Shown: positions 28,944 through 38,916 of the stretch, piece by piece | How positions within the stretch are numbered: position 1 is the stretch's first letter | Layout of the letters: each line of letters begins with the position of its first letter | Assembly (NCBI GenBank): GCA_011526385.1 | Contig: WTIW01000006.1 | Coordinates: 1-43,659 of the forward strand | From: Pelagibacteraceae bacterium | GTDB taxonomy: Bacteria > Pseudomonadota > Alphaproteobacteria > Pelagibacterales > Pelagibacteraceae | Length of the DNA stretch: 43,659 bases | Reading direction: 5' to 3' | Notes under the pieces: generated by a model | The model's database searches: none | What the model was told of the DNA's origin: nothing | What the model saw: only the letters and a program-made list of their open reading frames with translations | Translations under genes and position numbers: made by a program

Positions 28944-29519
28944 TTAATAAATTTTTGTCTTTGTTTCTTGTTTATTTATAAGGCGTTTAATATTTTCTCT
29001 ATGAGTGTAAAAAATTAAAACAAACATTATTAGATAAAAAATTGCATTATTTGTTTCTGACAAAAAAACAAATATTGGAATTGATATACTTGCTAAAATA
29101 GATGCAAGTGAAGAAAATTTTGATAATAAATAAGTTACAATCCAAACTATACCAAAGGTAAATCCTAAAATAAAATTTATTGAAAAAAGTATACCCACAT
29201 ATGTTGCAACACCTTTGCCTCCTTTAAATTTTAACCAAACTGGAAACAGGTGACCAAGAAAAACACATAGTGCTGAAATATATACTAAGTTTGGATAACT
29301 AAATTTTATAAATAAAACTGGCAAAACAGCTTTGGTAACATCTAATATTAAAGTTGAATATCCAATTAATTTACTACCTGCTCTTAGTGCGTTCGTTGCT
29401 CCAATATTACCTGAACCAATATCTCTAATATCTTTTTTAATAAATATTTTTGTTAAAATAAAACCAAAGGGTATTGATCCAAAAAAATAGGAAATTAAGG
29501 CGACTAAATAATAATCCAT
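28944..29519 (-). CDS. plsY: Acyl-phosphate:glycerol-3-phosphate acyltransferase
   Basis: PlsY is an inner-membrane enzyme that makes 1-acyl-glycerol-3-phosphate, the first step of phospholipid synthesis, using acyl-phosphate from PlsX. The 191-residue protein has about five to seven membrane segments and the family motifs DIGSGNIGATNALRAG, GHLFPVWLKFKGGKGVATYVG and FYTHRENIKRL. The start and length are normal. It sits 2 bases after pyrC' and before topA; plsX is not in this window. Confidence 0.95.
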   Translation of the reverse strand: MDYYLVALISYFFGSIPFGFILTKIFIKKDIRDIGSGNIGATNALRAGSKLIGYSTLILDVTKAVLPVLFIKFSYPNLVYISALCVFLGHLFPVWLKFKGGKGVATYVGILFSINFILGFTFGIVWIVTYLLSKFSSLASILASISIPIFVFLSETNNAIFYLIMFVLIFYTHRENIKRLINKQETKTKIY

Positions 29520-29521
29520 TT

Positions 29522-30811
29522 CTATAGTTTAAATAATTCCTCACCTTTTACAAATGTATTTGTTACCTTTCCTTGGAGTTTTTTATTTTCAATTGAAGTA
29601 TTTTTAGATTTAGAAATTAAATTTTCTTGTTTTACAATCCATGGTTTGTTTACATCAACAATACAAAAGTCAGCATCATTCCCAACATTTAAATTTCCTT
29701 TATCAATTTTTAAAATTTTAGCAGGATTTGAAGTAAGAGCTTTTATGATTGTATTTAATTTTAAAGATTCATTATGATAAAGTTCAAGACTTAAAGATAA
29801 AAGCGTTTCTATGCCAGTTGCACCAGTTGCTGCTTGTGCAAAAGTTAATCTTTTTTGCTCCTCATCTTCAGGTTTATGATCTGATACTATTACATCAATT
29901 GTTTCATCTTTTAAACCTTGTACTAAATTTACACGATCCTCTTCTGTTCTTAGAGGAGGGGAAAGTTTTAAGAAAGTTTTAAAATCTCCTATATCATTTT
30001 CATTTAATGACAGGTTATTAATTGAAACTCCACATGAAAATTTTAAATTTTCTTTTTTATCTCTTATTAAATCAACAGATTTTCCAGATGAAATTTGTGA
30101 AATATGATATCTACATTTTATATAGTTTAATAGAGTGAGATCTCTTTCTATAATTATTAATTCTGCCATTTCGGGTATTCCTTGCAGACCCAACTTTGTT
30201 GCAATTATTCCTTCATTTATCATTCCATCTTTTGATAATTCAAAATCCTCAGCATGTTGCATTATTAAAGAATCCAAATCACTTGCAGAATTCATAATTC
30301 TAGCCATAACTCTTGTATTTTGAATAGTTTTGGTACCGTCAGTAAATCCAATAATTCCCTTGCTTTGAAGTAATCCAAATTCTGTCATGTTAGTGCCTTC
30401 AGATCCTTTTGTAAGAGATGCCGTTGGAAATATATTAATTTTTGATTTATCTCTTCCTCGTCTTTTAAGAAAATCAACTATAGAAACATTATCAATTATA
30501 GGGTCGGTATTTGGCATAGTTACTGCAGAAGTAACGCCTCCTGATAAAGCAGCGTTGCTAAGTGTTCTAAAGTTTTCTTTATACTCATAGCCCGGCTCTC
30601 CAACAAAAACTCTCATATCAACTAATCCTGGGAAGATATGTTTTCCTTTAAGATCAATTACTTTCTCTCTAGCAGGTATATTGTTAGTATTAACTTTTTT
30701 ACCAACGGCCTCAATTAAACCAGTTTCACCAACAATTAGTCCACCAACTTCATCAATTGAATTATGAGGATCTAGAATATTTGCGTTAATAAAATATTTT
30801 TTTTTCATCAT
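29522..30811 (-). CDS. Dihydroorotase-like protein PyrC' (probably non-catalytic, aspartate transcarbamoylase partner)
   Basis: This is a 429-residue amidohydrolase of the class I dihydroorotase family. The HxH metal motif of active enzymes (PGLVDxHxH) reads [14 protein letters not shown], with R67 and F69. The lysine that is normally carboxylated (GFKxF) is T157 in GIIGFTDG. H186, H236 and D311 (SDHKPED) remain. Loss of three metal ligands argues against dihydroorotase activity. In Pseudomonas an inactive PyrC' is an obligate structural partner of PyrB, and the same arrangement is seen here: pyrB is upstream with a 4-base ATGA overlap. The ORF begins MMKKKYF. Inference is strong, but activity was not tested. 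Confidence 0.85.
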   Translation of the reverse strand: MMKKKYFINANILDPHNSIDEVGGLIVGETGLIEAVGKKVNTNNIPAREKVIDLKGKHIFPGLVDMRVFVGEPGYEYKENFRTLSNAALSGGVTSAVTMPNTDPIIDNVSIVDFLKRRGRDKSKINIFPTASLTKGSEGTNMTEFGLLQSKGIIGFTDGTKTIQNTRVMARIMNSASDLDSLIMQHAEDFELSKDGMINEGIIATKLGLQGIPEMAELIIIERDLTLLNYIKCRYHISQISSGKSVDLIRDKKENLKFSCGVSINNLSLNENDIGDFKTFLKLSPPLRTEEDRVNLVQGLKDETIDVIVSDHKPEDEEQKRLTFAQAATGATGIETLLSLSLELYHNESLKLNTIIKALTSNPAKILKIDKGNLNVGNDADFCIVDVNKPWIVKQENLISKSKNTSIENKKLQGKVTNTFVKGEELFKL

Positions 30812-31746
30812 TCACAGAAAATTTTTAAACATGCCATTCTTATTGCAACTCCTAACTCTACTTGTTCTTTTACAACACTCATATTTGTGTCATCAGCTAA
30901 TTTCGTATCTATTTCTATCCCTCTATTCATTGGACCTGGATGCATAATTATACAATCTTTTTTTGCGTAACTAAGTTTATCTGGTGTTAAACCATAGTAC
31001 TCGTAATATTCTCTGTTAGAAGAAAGAAATGAACTTGTCATTCTCTCATTTTGCAATCTAAGCATCATTACAATGTCACAATCCTTAACTCCTTTTTTCA
31101 TATCAGAGAAAACATTTACACCAAATTTCTCAATATCTTTTGGCATTAAGTTTGTTGGAGCAACAATATTAACTTCTGCACCTAGCATGTTTAAAAGATA
31201 AATATTTGATCTAGCAACTCTTGAATGCAATATATCTCCACAAATAGCAATTTTAAGTCCTTGAATCTTTTTCTTTCTGTTAATTATTGTTAGCGCATCC
31301 AGTAAAGCTTGTGTTGGATGTTCTCTTTTACCATCACCAGCATTTAAAACTGCACAATTTACTTTTTGAGATAACAAGTTACAAGCGCCTGAGTCCTGAT
31401 GTCTTATAACTATAATATCTGGATGCATAGCATTTAAAGTCATTGCTGTATCAATCAGCGTTTCTCCTTTTTTGATTGCTGAATTTGTTATGTTCATTGA
31501 CATCACATCCGCACCCAGTCTTTTGCCAGCAAGTTCAAATGAACTCTGAGTTCGCGTAGAAGGCTCAAAAAAAAGATTGATTTGGGTTTTACCTTTTAAA
31601 ATATCTAATTTTTTATTTTTGCTCTTATTTAAATCTATGAAAGTGCTAGCTTCATCAAGTATCAAATTTACATCAGAAACTGATAAATCTTGAATACCTA
31701 GTAAATGTTTTTGGGAAATTTTAACAGCTTTGGTTTTAGTTGCCAT
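30808..31746 (-). CDS. pyrB: Aspartate carbamoyltransferase catalytic subunit
   Basis: PyrB condenses carbamoyl phosphate with aspartate in pyrimidine synthesis. The carbamoyl-phosphate motif [23 protein letters not shown] is intact, as are [10 protein letters not shown] (about 135-145), [12 protein letters not shown] and [13 protein letters not shown] use the ATG at 31746 ([11 protein letters not shown]) rather than the ORF-track TTG at 31755. The length of 312 is normal for the catalytic chain. No pyrI regulatory chain is present. Its stop overlaps the pyrC' start, consistent with a PyrB-PyrC' complex. Confidence 0.95.
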   Translation of the reverse strand: MATKTKAVKISQKHLLGIQDLSVSDVNLILDEASTFIDLNKSKNKKLDILKGKTQINLFFEPSTRTQSSFELAGKRLGADVMSMNITNSAIKKGETLIDTAMTLNAMHPDIIVIRHQDSGACNLLSQKVNCAVLNAGDGKREHPTQALLDALTIINRKKKIQGLKIAICGDILHSRVARSNIYLLNMLGAEVNIVAPTNLMPKDIEKFGVNVFSDMKKGVKDCDIVMMLRLQNERMTSSFLSSNREYYEYYGLTPDKLSYAKKDCIIMHPGPMNRGIEIDTKLADDTNMSVVKEQVELGVAIRMACLKIFCE

Positions 31747-31756
31747 TAAAACCAAC

Positions 31757-31785
31757 TCTATAACTATATAACTAGATTATTGCAA
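31757..31785 (-). promoter_or_regulatory. Possible pyrB promoter
   Basis: On the minus strand TTGCAA (31785-31780) and TATAGA (31762-31757) are separated by 17 bases in the gap between ruvX and pyrB. Transcription would start within a few bases of the pyrB ATG. The A/T-rich background makes chance matches likely. Confidence 0.35.
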
Positions 31786-31788
31786 GTG

Positions 31789-32244
31789 TTAATTATTAAG
31801 AAAATCTAAAGCTCCTTGCAAAATAAAAGCAGCTGCATTTTGATCTATTTTTTTTTCTCTTTTACTGACATTTATATCTAATTGACTAGATAAATTAAAA
31901 GCACCAACTGTAGATAATCTTTCATCCCATAAGGAAACATTAATATTAACAGATTTTGAAATATTTTTTGAAATATCTGTGACAGATTGAGAAGCCTTTC
32001 CAAATGATCCATCCATATTAAGTGGGTTTCCGATAATAATTCCACCAATCTTATTTTCATCAATAATAACTGATAAATCAGAAATCAAATTTTTAAGCCC
32101 ATTATTTTGCAATGTTTTAAATGGCGTAGCTATTTTTTGATTCTCATCGCTTATAGCAACACCAATTCTTTTTGATCCCAAATCTAAGCCAATTAACCTA
32201 GTTTTAGTTGTTTGTTTTTTTTTTAGTTCATCAATAGTGATCAT
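31789..32244 (-). CDS. ruvX: RuvX/YqgF-type putative pre-16S rRNA nuclease
   Basis: YqgF-family proteins have an RNase H-like fold and process the 5' end of 16S rRNA precursor. The motif RLIGLDLGSKRIGVAISDE is the family start. It is followed by IGGIIIGNPLNMDGSFGKASQSVTD and LWDERLSTVGAFNL, with the DE catalytic region and a C-terminal DQNAAAFILQGALDFL. I chose the ATG at 32244; the ORF-track start at 32295 adds 17 Lys-rich residues that overlap the gatC upstream region. Divergent from gatC. Confidence 0.9.
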   Translation of the reverse strand: MITIDELKKKQTTKTRLIGLDLGSKRIGVAISDENQKIATPFKTLQNNGLKNLISDLSVIIDENKIGGIIIGNPLNMDGSFGKASQSVTDISKNISKSVNINVSLWDERLSTVGAFNLSSQLDINVSKREKKIDQNAAAFILQGALDFLNN

Positions 32245-32248
32245 ATTG

Positions 32249-32254
32249 TATAAT
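32249..32254 (+). promoter_or_regulatory. Possible -10 box for gatCAB
   Basis: A perfect TATAAT preceded by TG lies 41 bases before the gatC ATG in the ruvX-gatC divergent gap. No convincing -35 is seen at 16-18 bases upstream (that would fall within ruvX). Confidence 0.35.
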
Positions 32255-32295
32255 TTTAACTTAAGTGATAGTTTGCGGCTAATTTTTTTTACCAT

Positions 32296-32583
32296 ATGAC
32301 ACTAGATCTTAAAACAGTAAAACATATTTCTAAATTGGCTAGAATTTCAGTAGACGAAGAAAAGGCTAATAAATTAGCTGGTGATTTAAATTCGATTTTT
32401 GAATTTATAGAGAAATTAAATGAATTAAATACTGAAAATGTTGAACCTTTAACTTCTGTAGCAAATACAACGCTAAGATTTAGGGAAGATGAAGTTCAAA
32501 GTCAAAATATAAGAGAGAAAATTTTAAGCAATTCTCCTGATAATAATGAAGATTTTTTTGTTGTTCCTAAGGTTGTAGAATAA
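32296..32583 (+). CDS. gatC: Aspartyl/glutamyl-tRNA amidotransferase subunit C
   Basis: GatC stabilises the GatA-GatB interface of the transamidase that converts misacylated Glu-tRNA(Gln) and/or Asp-tRNA(Asn). The 95-residue sequence [51 protein letters not shown] matches family order and length. Its stop overlaps the gatA start by one base (TAATG). Presence of the complex implies the organism makes Gln-tRNA and/or Asn-tRNA indirectly. Confidence 0.95.
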   Translation: MTLDLKTVKHISKLARISVDEEKANKLAGDLNSIFEFIEKLNELNTENVEPLTSVANTTLRFREDEVQSQNIREKILSNSPDNNEDFFVVPKVVE

Positions 32584-34037
32584 TGTCTGAAATAACAAAG
32601 CAATCTTTAAATGAACTAATTGATAATATTAAGAATAAAAAATTATCTTCTTTAGAAATAACAAAAGCATTTGTAGAAAGATCAGAAAAATCAAAAAAAC
32701 TCAATGCATATGTAACAGATAATTTTTCACAAGCATTAGATAATGCAAAAAAATTTGATGAAAAACCAAATTTTGAATTAAAACTTCCAGGAATTCCAAT
32801 TGCAGTAAAAGATTTATTTTGTACAGAGGGCACAAGAACCACAGCAGGTAGTAAAATTTTAAATAATTTTATACCAACATATGAATCTACTGTTACAAAA
32901 AATATGTGGAACGAAGGTGCAATTTTGTTAGGTAAATTAAATTGTGATGAATTTGCAATGGGTTCATCAAATGAAACTAGTTTTTTTGGCAATGTTCAAA
33001 ATCCGATAAGTGAAAATTTAGTTCCAGGTGGGTCCTCTGGTGGTTCGTCTTCAGCTCTTGCTGCAAATCTTACACCAGTTACAATTGGAACTGACACAGG
33101 TGGATCAATTAGACAACCTGCTTCTTTTACAGGCACAGTGGGTTTAAAACCAACATATGGAAGTTGTTCTAGATATGGAATTGTTGCCTTTGCATCCTCT
33201 TTAGATCAAGCTGGACCAATGAGTACAAATGTAAAGGATGCTGCATTATTATTAGAAGTTATTTCAAGTTTTGATAAAAAAGATTCGACATCGATCGATT
33301 TTAAAAGAAATAAATATTCTTCAGAATTAACAAATAATATTAAAGGATTAAAAATAGGAATACCTAATGAGTATAGGGTTGAGGGTATGCCATCTGAAAT
33401 CGAGGATCTTTGGAAAAAAGGTATTGATTATGCAAAAGAATGTGGTGCTGAAATAATTGATATTTCACTTCCACATACAAAATATGCATTGCCTACTTAC
33501 TATATTGTTGCGCCTGCAGAAGCCTCTTCAAATCTTGCTAGATATGATGGAGTTAAATATGGTTTTAGATCAGAGGGAGAAAATTTAATAGATATGTATG
33601 AAAAAACAAGATCTGAAGGTTTCGGTGAAGAAGTTAAAAGAAGAATTTTAATTGGAACATATGTTTTATCTTCAGGTTATTATGATGCTTATTACCTTAA
33701 AGCTCAAAAAGTACGACAATTAATTAAAAAAGATTTTGATGATGCTTACAAAAAAGTTGACGCAATATTAACCCCATCAACTCCAAGCTCCGCATTTAAA
33801 ATTGGTGAAAAAACAAATGATCCAGTTTCAATGTATTTAAACGACATCTTTACTGTGCCTGTAAATTTAGCTGGATTACCTGGAATTTCTATACCAGCTG
33901 GACTTGATAAAAAAGGTTTTCCTCTAGGATTGCAGATTATTGGCAAACCTTTTGATGAACAGTCTATTCTAAATATTGCTTATTCTATGGAAGAAAAAAT
34001 AAGTTACAAAAATAATTTAACTGATTGGTGGATATAA
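32583..34037 (+). CDS. gatA: Aspartyl/glutamyl-tRNA amidotransferase subunit A
   Basis: GatA is the amidase that releases ammonia from glutamine. The Ser-cisSer-Lys triad is intact: K76 ([10 protein letters not shown]), S151 (PGGSSGGSS) and S175 ([13 protein letters not shown]). The rest includes [24 protein letters not shown] and the C-terminal [15 protein letters not shown]. Length 484 is normal. It overlaps gatC by one base and gatB by one base if gatB starts at its ATG. Confidence 0.97.
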   Translation: MSEITKQSLNELIDNIKNKKLSSLEITKAFVERSEKSKKLNAYVTDNFSQALDNAKKFDEKPNFELKLPGIPIAVKDLFCTEGTRTTAGSKILNNFIPTYESTVTKNMWNEGAILLGKLNCDEFAMGSSNETSFFGNVQNPISENLVPGGSSGGSSSALAANLTPVTIGTDTGGSIRQPASFTGTVGLKPTYGSCSRYGIVAFASSLDQAGPMSTNVKDAALLLEVISSFDKKDSTSIDFKRNKYSSELTNNIKGLKIGIPNEYRVEGMPSEIEDLWKKGIDYAKECGAEIIDISLPHTKYALPTYYIVAPAEASSNLARYDGVKYGFRSEGENLIDMYEKTRSEGFGEEVKRRILIGTYVLSSGYYDAYYLKAQKVRQLIKKDFDDAYKKVDAILTPSTPSSAFKIGEKTNDPVSMYLNDIFTVPVNLAGLPGISIPAGLDKKGFPLGLQIIGKPFDEQSILNIAYSMEEKISYKNNLTDWWI

Positions 34038-35503
34038 TGGATAAAGACAATCAATTCATTATTGAAAGAGAAAATAATAAATATGAAGTTGTTATAGGAT
34101 TAGAAGTACATGCTCAAGTTACATCTCAATCTAAATTATTCTCTTCCTCGTCAACAAAATTTGGATCTGAACCTAATACTCAAGTAAGCTTAGTTGATGC
34201 AGCCTTTCCTGGTATGTTGCCAGTAATAAATGAATTTTGCGTTAAACAAGCAATTAAAACAGGAATTGGATTAAAAGCTCAAATAAATAAAAAATCAGTA
34301 TTCGATAGAAAAAATTATTTCTATGCAGATCTGCCTCAAGGATATCAAATTTCACAATACAAATATCCTATAGTAGGAGAGGGTAAGGTAATTTTGGATA
34401 TGCCATATGGCCCAAAAGAAGTTGGTATTGAAAGATTGCATTTAGAACAAGATGCAGGAAAAAGTATACATGATATTGATCCAAATAATACATTTGTTGA
34501 TTTAAATAGGTCAGGTGTTGCATTAATGGAAATAGTAAGCAAACCTGATTTACGGTCACCCGATGAAGTTAATGCATATATAAAAAAGCTTAGATCTATC
34601 ATGAGATATTTAGGAACTTGTGATGGCAATATGCAAGAAGGCTCACTTAGAGCAGATGTAAACGTATCTGTAAGAAAGTTAGGAAGTAAAGATTTTGGAA
34701 CAAGATGTGAAATAAAAAATGTTAACTCAATTAAATTTATGCAGCAAGCAATAGTTTATGAGGCTAATAGGCAAATTGATCTTGTAGAAGATGGAAAAGA
34801 AATTGATCAAGAAACAAGATTATTTGATACAAAAAAAAATGAGACAAGATCCATGAGATCTAAAGAAGACGCTCATGATTATAGATATTTTCCTGATCCA
34901 GATTTACTACCTCTAGAAGTAAGCGATGATTATATCAACCAATTAAAAAATGAAATCCCAGAATTGCCAGACGAGAAGAAAAAAAGATTTATTGAAAAAT
35001 TTGAATTATCTTCATATGAGGCAAATATTTTAGTTTCAGATATAGAAACATCAAAATATTTTGAGGAAGTGATCAAAAATTCAGATGTTAAGTTGGCAAC
35101 GAACTGGATAACAGGCGAATTGTTTGCTGTTTTAAATGAAAAAAATTTAGAGATATCAGAAAGCCCAGTGAGTTCAAATAATCTATCTAAACTAATAAAC
35201 TTAATCAAAGATGGAACGATATCAGGAAAAATTGCAAAAACTATTTTTGAAGAGATGATTAATGGAGATCAAGATCCACAGAAAATAGTTGAAGAAAAAG
35301 GATTAAAACAAGAGAGCGATCCAAAGGCTTTAGAAGAATTAATCGATAAAGTTATAATGAATAATACTGATAAGGTAGAAGAATATAAATCAGGCAAAGA
35401 TAAGCTTTTTGGTTTTTTTGTTGGTCAAGCAATGAAAGAGAGCAAAGGTAAAGGTAATCCTCAATTAATAAATAAAATATTAAAAAATAAACTTAATGGA
35501 TAA
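34037..35503 (+). CDS. gatB: Aspartyl/glutamyl-tRNA amidotransferase subunit B
   Basis: GatB binds the misacylated tRNA and performs the ATP-dependent amide transfer. It contains [21 protein letters not shown], the [19 protein letters not shown] [18 protein letters not shown] segment, [18 protein letters not shown] and [13 protein letters not shown], with the helical and tail domains to the end. I chose the ATG at 34037, which gives a TAATG overlap with gatA; the ORF-track start at 34025 is a TTG inside gatA. About 488 residues, normal length. The next gene starts within its last codons. Confidence 0.97.
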   Translation: MDKDNQFIIERENNKYEVVIGLEVHAQVTSQSKLFSSSSTKFGSEPNTQVSLVDAAFPGMLPVINEFCVKQAIKTGIGLKAQINKKSVFDRKNYFYADLPQGYQISQYKYPIVGEGKVILDMPYGPKEVGIERLHLEQDAGKSIHDIDPNNTFVDLNRSGVALMEIVSKPDLRSPDEVNAYIKKLRSIMRYLGTCDGNMQEGSLRADVNVSVRKLGSKDFGTRCEIKNVNSIKFMQQAIVYEANRQIDLVEDGKEIDQETRLFDTKKNETRSMRSKEDAHDYRYFPDPDLLPLEVSDDYINQLKNEIPELPDEKKKRFIEKFELSSYEANILVSDIETSKYFEEVIKNSDVKLATNWITGELFAVLNEKNLEISESPVSSNNLSKLINLIKDGTISGKIAKTIFEEMINGDQDPQKIVEEKGLKQESDPKALEELIDKVIMNNTDKVEEYKSGKDKLFGFFVGQAMKESKGKGNPQLINKILKNKLNG

Positions 35504-36146
35504 AAATATTGAAATCGATCAAAGTATGGTCGACTATATTTTTGCTCATTCAAATAATTTACACCCAATCCAAAAAAAAATTATCAAATACAATGAAAGT
35601 CTAGGCTATGTAAAAAAATTGCAAATATCTGTATTACAGGCAAACTTTATTCAATTTTTAATCCAACAGAAAAAATTTAAAAACTGTTTAGAAATAGGAA
35701 CATTCACAGGTTATAGTGCTTTATCCATAGCACTATCCTTGCCTTCAAATGGTAAACTTTATGCTATTGATAAGGATAAAAAAAATACAGATGTAGCATT
35801 AAATTTTTTTAAACAAGCCAAAGTTAATAGAAAAATCAATGTAGAAGTAAATAATGCTTTAGTAGCATTAAAAAATTTAAAAAAAAAAAAGAAAAAATTT
35901 GATTTAATTTTAATTGATGCTGATAAAGAAAATTATATTAATTATTTTAACCAATCATTATCTTTAATTAACAAGGATGGGATAATACTAATTGATAATA
36001 TTTTATGGAAAGGTGAAGTTGCCAACCCATCATCAAAAGATAAAATAACAATGAAGATTAAAGAGTTTAATAACTATATTAAAAACAAAAATATAAATAA
36101 ATATATATTGCCAATAGGTGATGGATTTTTTGTTTGTTGGAAATAA
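35496..36146 (+). CDS. Class I O-methyltransferase (family 3, caffeoyl-CoA/catechol-type fold)
   Basis: The SAM-binding motif I reads [31 protein letters not shown]. The acidic Mg-binding region [16 protein letters not shown] and [13 protein letters not shown] match the cation-dependent O-methyltransferase family. At 216 residues it is normal for that family. The substrate cannot be read; bacterial relatives act on catechols or similar hydroxylated small molecules. It overlaps gatB by 8 bases. A run of 12 A (35879-35890) lies inside the gene and encodes lysines in [12 protein letters not shown]; the frame is intact as given. Confidence 0.8.
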   Translation: MDKNIEIDQSMVDYIFAHSNNLHPIQKKIIKYNESLGYVKKLQISVLQANFIQFLIQQKKFKNCLEIGTFTGYSALSIALSLPSNGKLYAIDKDKKNTDVALNFFKQAKVNRKINVEVNNALVALKNLKKKKKKFDLILIDADKENYINYFNQSLSLINKDGIILIDNILWKGEVANPSSKDKITMKIKEFNNYIKNKNINKYILPIGDGFFVCWK

Positions 36147-37037
36147 ATGATAAAAATTTTATCTTTTTATAAAATCAAAAAAACAAACAAATTAAATATA
36201 TTAAAAAAAATTTTATTAGATGAAATAATTAAGAATGAAATAAAGGGATTATTGATTATCTCTAAAGAGGGGATTAATGGTACTTTAGCAGGAAAACCTT
36301 CTAATATTTCTAAAATATCAAAATTTATAAGATCAACTTTTAAATTTGAAAAATTTGATATTGAAAATTCAACATCAGCAAAATTTATACCTTTCCTAAA
36401 AGCAAAAGTTAAAATTAAAAAAGAAGTAGTTCCAATGGAAGATAATTTTTCATTTAAAAATAAAACAATCAAAAAATATTTAACGCCAAGAAATTGGGAT
36501 AATTTTATTTCTAAAGATAATGTCAAAATAATAGATGCTAGAAAACCATTTGAATATGAAATTGGTACGTTTAAAGGCGCGATGAATCCAAATACTAATA
36601 ACTTTAGAGAATTTAAAAATTATTTATCTAGCTTAAACAAAAATGAAAAAATTGGGATGTTTTGTACTGGTGGCATAAGATGTGAAAAAGCATCTAATTA
36701 TTTGAATAAAAAAGGTTTTAAAAATGTCTATATGCTCAAAGGAGGTATTATTAACTACTTCAATAAAACCGATCCAAACAAAAGCAAATGGAAAGGGGAG
36801 TGCTTTGTGTTTGATAATAGAGTAACCATTAAAAAAAATACACAAGTTGGAAATTATGCTATTTGCAATGGATGTAGAATGCCAATTAGTAAAAAAGATA
36901 TGAAATCCAAAAAATACAAAGTTGGCTTATCTTGCCCAAAATGTCATGACAATTTATCACCAAATCAAATAAAAAGATTTACGATGAGACATCATCAGAT
37001 AGTTAATTCAAAAATTCCATTTAAATATAAAAGATAA
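36147..37037 (+). CDS. trhO: tRNA uridine hydroxylase, rhodanese family (TrhO/YceA-type)
   Basis: TrhO hydroxylates U34 of tRNAs in an O2-dependent step towards 5-methoxy/carboxymethoxyuridine. The N-terminal domain (LLIISKEGINGTLAG) precedes a rhodanese domain with KIIDARKPFEYEIGTFKGAMNPNTNNFREF and the active-site cysteine in MFCTGGIRCEKAS. A cysteine-rich tail (CNGCRMPI ... CPKC) resembles the C-terminal region of the family. Length 296 fits. It abuts the O-methyltransferase gene. The modification assignment is based on family membership. Confidence 0.88.
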   Translation: MIKILSFYKIKKTNKLNILKKILLDEIIKNEIKGLLIISKEGINGTLAGKPSNISKISKFIRSTFKFEKFDIENSTSAKFIPFLKAKVKIKKEVVPMEDNFSFKNKTIKKYLTPRNWDNFISKDNVKIIDARKPFEYEIGTFKGAMNPNTNNFREFKNYLSSLNKNEKIGMFCTGGIRCEKASNYLNKKGFKNVYMLKGGIINYFNKTDPNKSKWKGECFVFDNRVTIKKNTQVGNYAICNGCRMPISKKDMKSKKYKVGLSCPKCHDNLSPNQIKRFTMRHHQIVNSKIPFKYKR

Positions 37038-37044
37038 ATAATCT

Positions 37045-38400
37045 ATGAATATATTGACTGATGATGTTAAAATATTAATTAGAAAACTTGCTATCCCTGC
37101 AAGTGTCGGAACTTTATTTCAAACTTTATACAACATTGTTGATACTTTTTTTGCTGGTAAAATTTCACCAGAAGCTCTTTCTGCTCTAGCAAAATCTTTT
37201 CCAATTTATTTTATTTTAATTGCTTCCTCTATAGGGATTACAGTTGCCGGCACGTCATTAATTGGAAACAGTATTGGAGAAAAAAATCAAAAAAAAGCAT
37301 CTACTTATTTTAGTCAATTGATAATATTTTCACTTATTTTAACTTTATTCATCACTTACATAGGTCTCACTTATTCAGATAATGTTTTTATTTTAATGGG
37401 CTCATCTGAAGAAGTTAAAAACTTAGGATTAGATTACACTAATATAATATTCTACGGATCTTTTTTATTTATAGTAGTCGTTGCCTTAAATTCTTTATTG
37501 CATGCAGAAGGCGATACTAAAACATATAGAAATGCACTAATAATAGCTTTTTTGTTAAATATTTTTCTTAATCCAATTTTAATATTTGGTTTTTGGTTCA
37601 TTCCCGCATTTGGAATGAAAGGTATTGGAATTGCAACATTGATTGCTCAATTAGTCTCTTTAATTATAATTTTTAACAAAGTTTTAAAAAGTAGATTAAT
37701 CAAAGATTTAATTATTAATAATTTTATTCCTAAAATTTATTATTTTAAAAATATATTTTTTCAATCTATGCCAATTATCATTTCTATCTGTGGATACTCT
37801 GTAGCATCAGCCATAGTTTTTAAATATGCTGGTTTATCTGGTGAGTATGCTGCTGCTGGTTATGGTGCCGGTACAAGGATTGAGCAAGTTGTATTATTGC
37901 CGATACTTGGAATTAATACAGCAATAATTACTATTATTGCTCAAAATTTTGGCGCAAAAAATATTTTAAGAATAAAACAAACTTACATCACTGCAATAAA
38001 ATATGCATTTATAATTATGATAATTTCATCTTTGTTTGTTTATTTGTTAGCTGAAATAATAACTGGTTTGTTTTCCAATGATTTAAATGTAATTGAGTTT
38101 GGTAAATTATACCTGCAAATATCTGCATTTGTATTACCTGCTTATCCAATCTTTTTTTTATCAAATGGTTTTTTCATGGCTTTAAAAAAATCTGAAAATG
38201 CACTTGTTGCTAATATATTTAGAAACGTAATCTTTCCATTTTTAGTATTTTATACAGCAATTTATTATAACTCTGACTTTACTAATTTTTTCTGGCTCTG
38301 GGTTTTTTATAACTGGATATTTTCTCTAAGTTATCTAGGGTATACTTTATTTTATTTGAATTTTAGATTAGATAAATTTAGCGCTATCGTTAAGCCATAA
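37045..38400 (+). CDS. MATE-family efflux transporter
   Basis: A 451-residue inner-membrane protein with about twelve hydrophobic segments. The family pattern is visible: IPASVGTLFQTLYNIVDTFFAGKISPEALSALA in the first helix pair, and AAAGYGAGTRIEQVVLLPILGINTAIITIIAQNFGAKN in the second half. MATE proteins export organic cations or other small molecules against Na+ or H+; the substrate here is unknown. Its 3' end overlaps soxG on the opposite strand by 33 bases. Confidence 0.88.
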   Translation: MNILTDDVKILIRKLAIPASVGTLFQTLYNIVDTFFAGKISPEALSALAKSFPIYFILIASSIGITVAGTSLIGNSIGEKNQKKASTYFSQLIIFSLILTLFITYIGLTYSDNVFILMGSSEEVKNLGLDYTNIIFYGSFLFIVVVALNSLLHAEGDTKTYRNALIIAFLLNIFLNPILIFGFWFIPAFGMKGIGIATLIAQLVSLIIIFNKVLKSRLIKDLIINNFIPKIYYFKNIFFQSMPIIISICGYSVASAIVFKYAGLSGEYAAAGYGAGTRIEQVVLLPILGINTAIITIIAQNFGAKNILRIKQTYITAIKYAFIIMIISSLFVYLLAEIITGLFSNDLNVIEFGKLYLQISAFVLPAYPIFFLSNGFFMALKKSENALVANIFRNVIFPFLVFYTAIYYNSDFTNFFWLWVFYNWIFSLSYLGYTLFYLNFRLDKFSAIVKP

Positions 38401-38916
38401 CCATAAGTGCTCAGAAAAAGATCTTCTTACAAATAGATTTAAATTATTTTCCTCTTTATGATGAATAATTACATCTATATGGTTTACTAAAGTTTGGGTT
38501 GTTGAGTTTTTGTTAGCTTTAAACTTTGTAAAATCAAATGGACATGCTGTTGATAGCATTTCATAAATATTTTTGCCCTTTAAATTTATACAAACCCATT
38601 GGTCTGATACATTTGTGATAGATCCATGATTTAGTTTAGAAATTTCATTATACAACTCATCAAATATTATATTTTGATTGTTATCTTTAGAATAAATCAT
38701 CCACTCATCTGGACTTAGCCACATTGCTGTAAATTTTTCATTTGAAGAACTTGTATTGCTTTCTGTTGGCAGAATTATTGATAAAATTTTACCAACTTTA
38801 GTAAAAAAGTCTTTTTTCTTTCCTCTTAAATTTATTTTTATAAGTGGTTCTTCTAATGACAATTCTATATCGTTGTATGATTTTTTATCTATTTTTGGAT
38901 AATTAATATTAAGCAT
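38368..38916 (-). CDS. soxG: Sarcosine oxidase gamma subunit
   Basis: SoxG is the small gamma subunit of heterotetrameric sarcosine oxidase. The 182-residue protein has WLSPDEWMIYSKDN, typical of the GcvT-like fold of this subunit, and VNHIDVIIHHKEENNLNLFVRRSFSEHLWLWLNDSAKF at the end. It is the last gene of soxBDAG, overlapping soxA by 8 bases, and its 3' end overlaps the convergent MATE gene. Confidence 0.88.
   Translation of the reverse strand: MLNINYPKIDKKSYNDIELSLEEPLIKINLRGKKKDFFTKVGKILSIILPTESNTSSSNEKFTAMWLSPDEWMIYSKDNNQNIIFDELYNEISKLNHGSITNVSDQWVCINLKGKNIYEMLSTACPFDFTKFKANKNSTTQTLVNHIDVIIHHKEENNLNLFVRRSFSEHLWLWLNDSAKFI

Noticed and set aside
36167-36526. 119-residue minus-strand ORF inside trhO
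   Set aside because: Hydrophobic shadow of an A/T-rich coding region.
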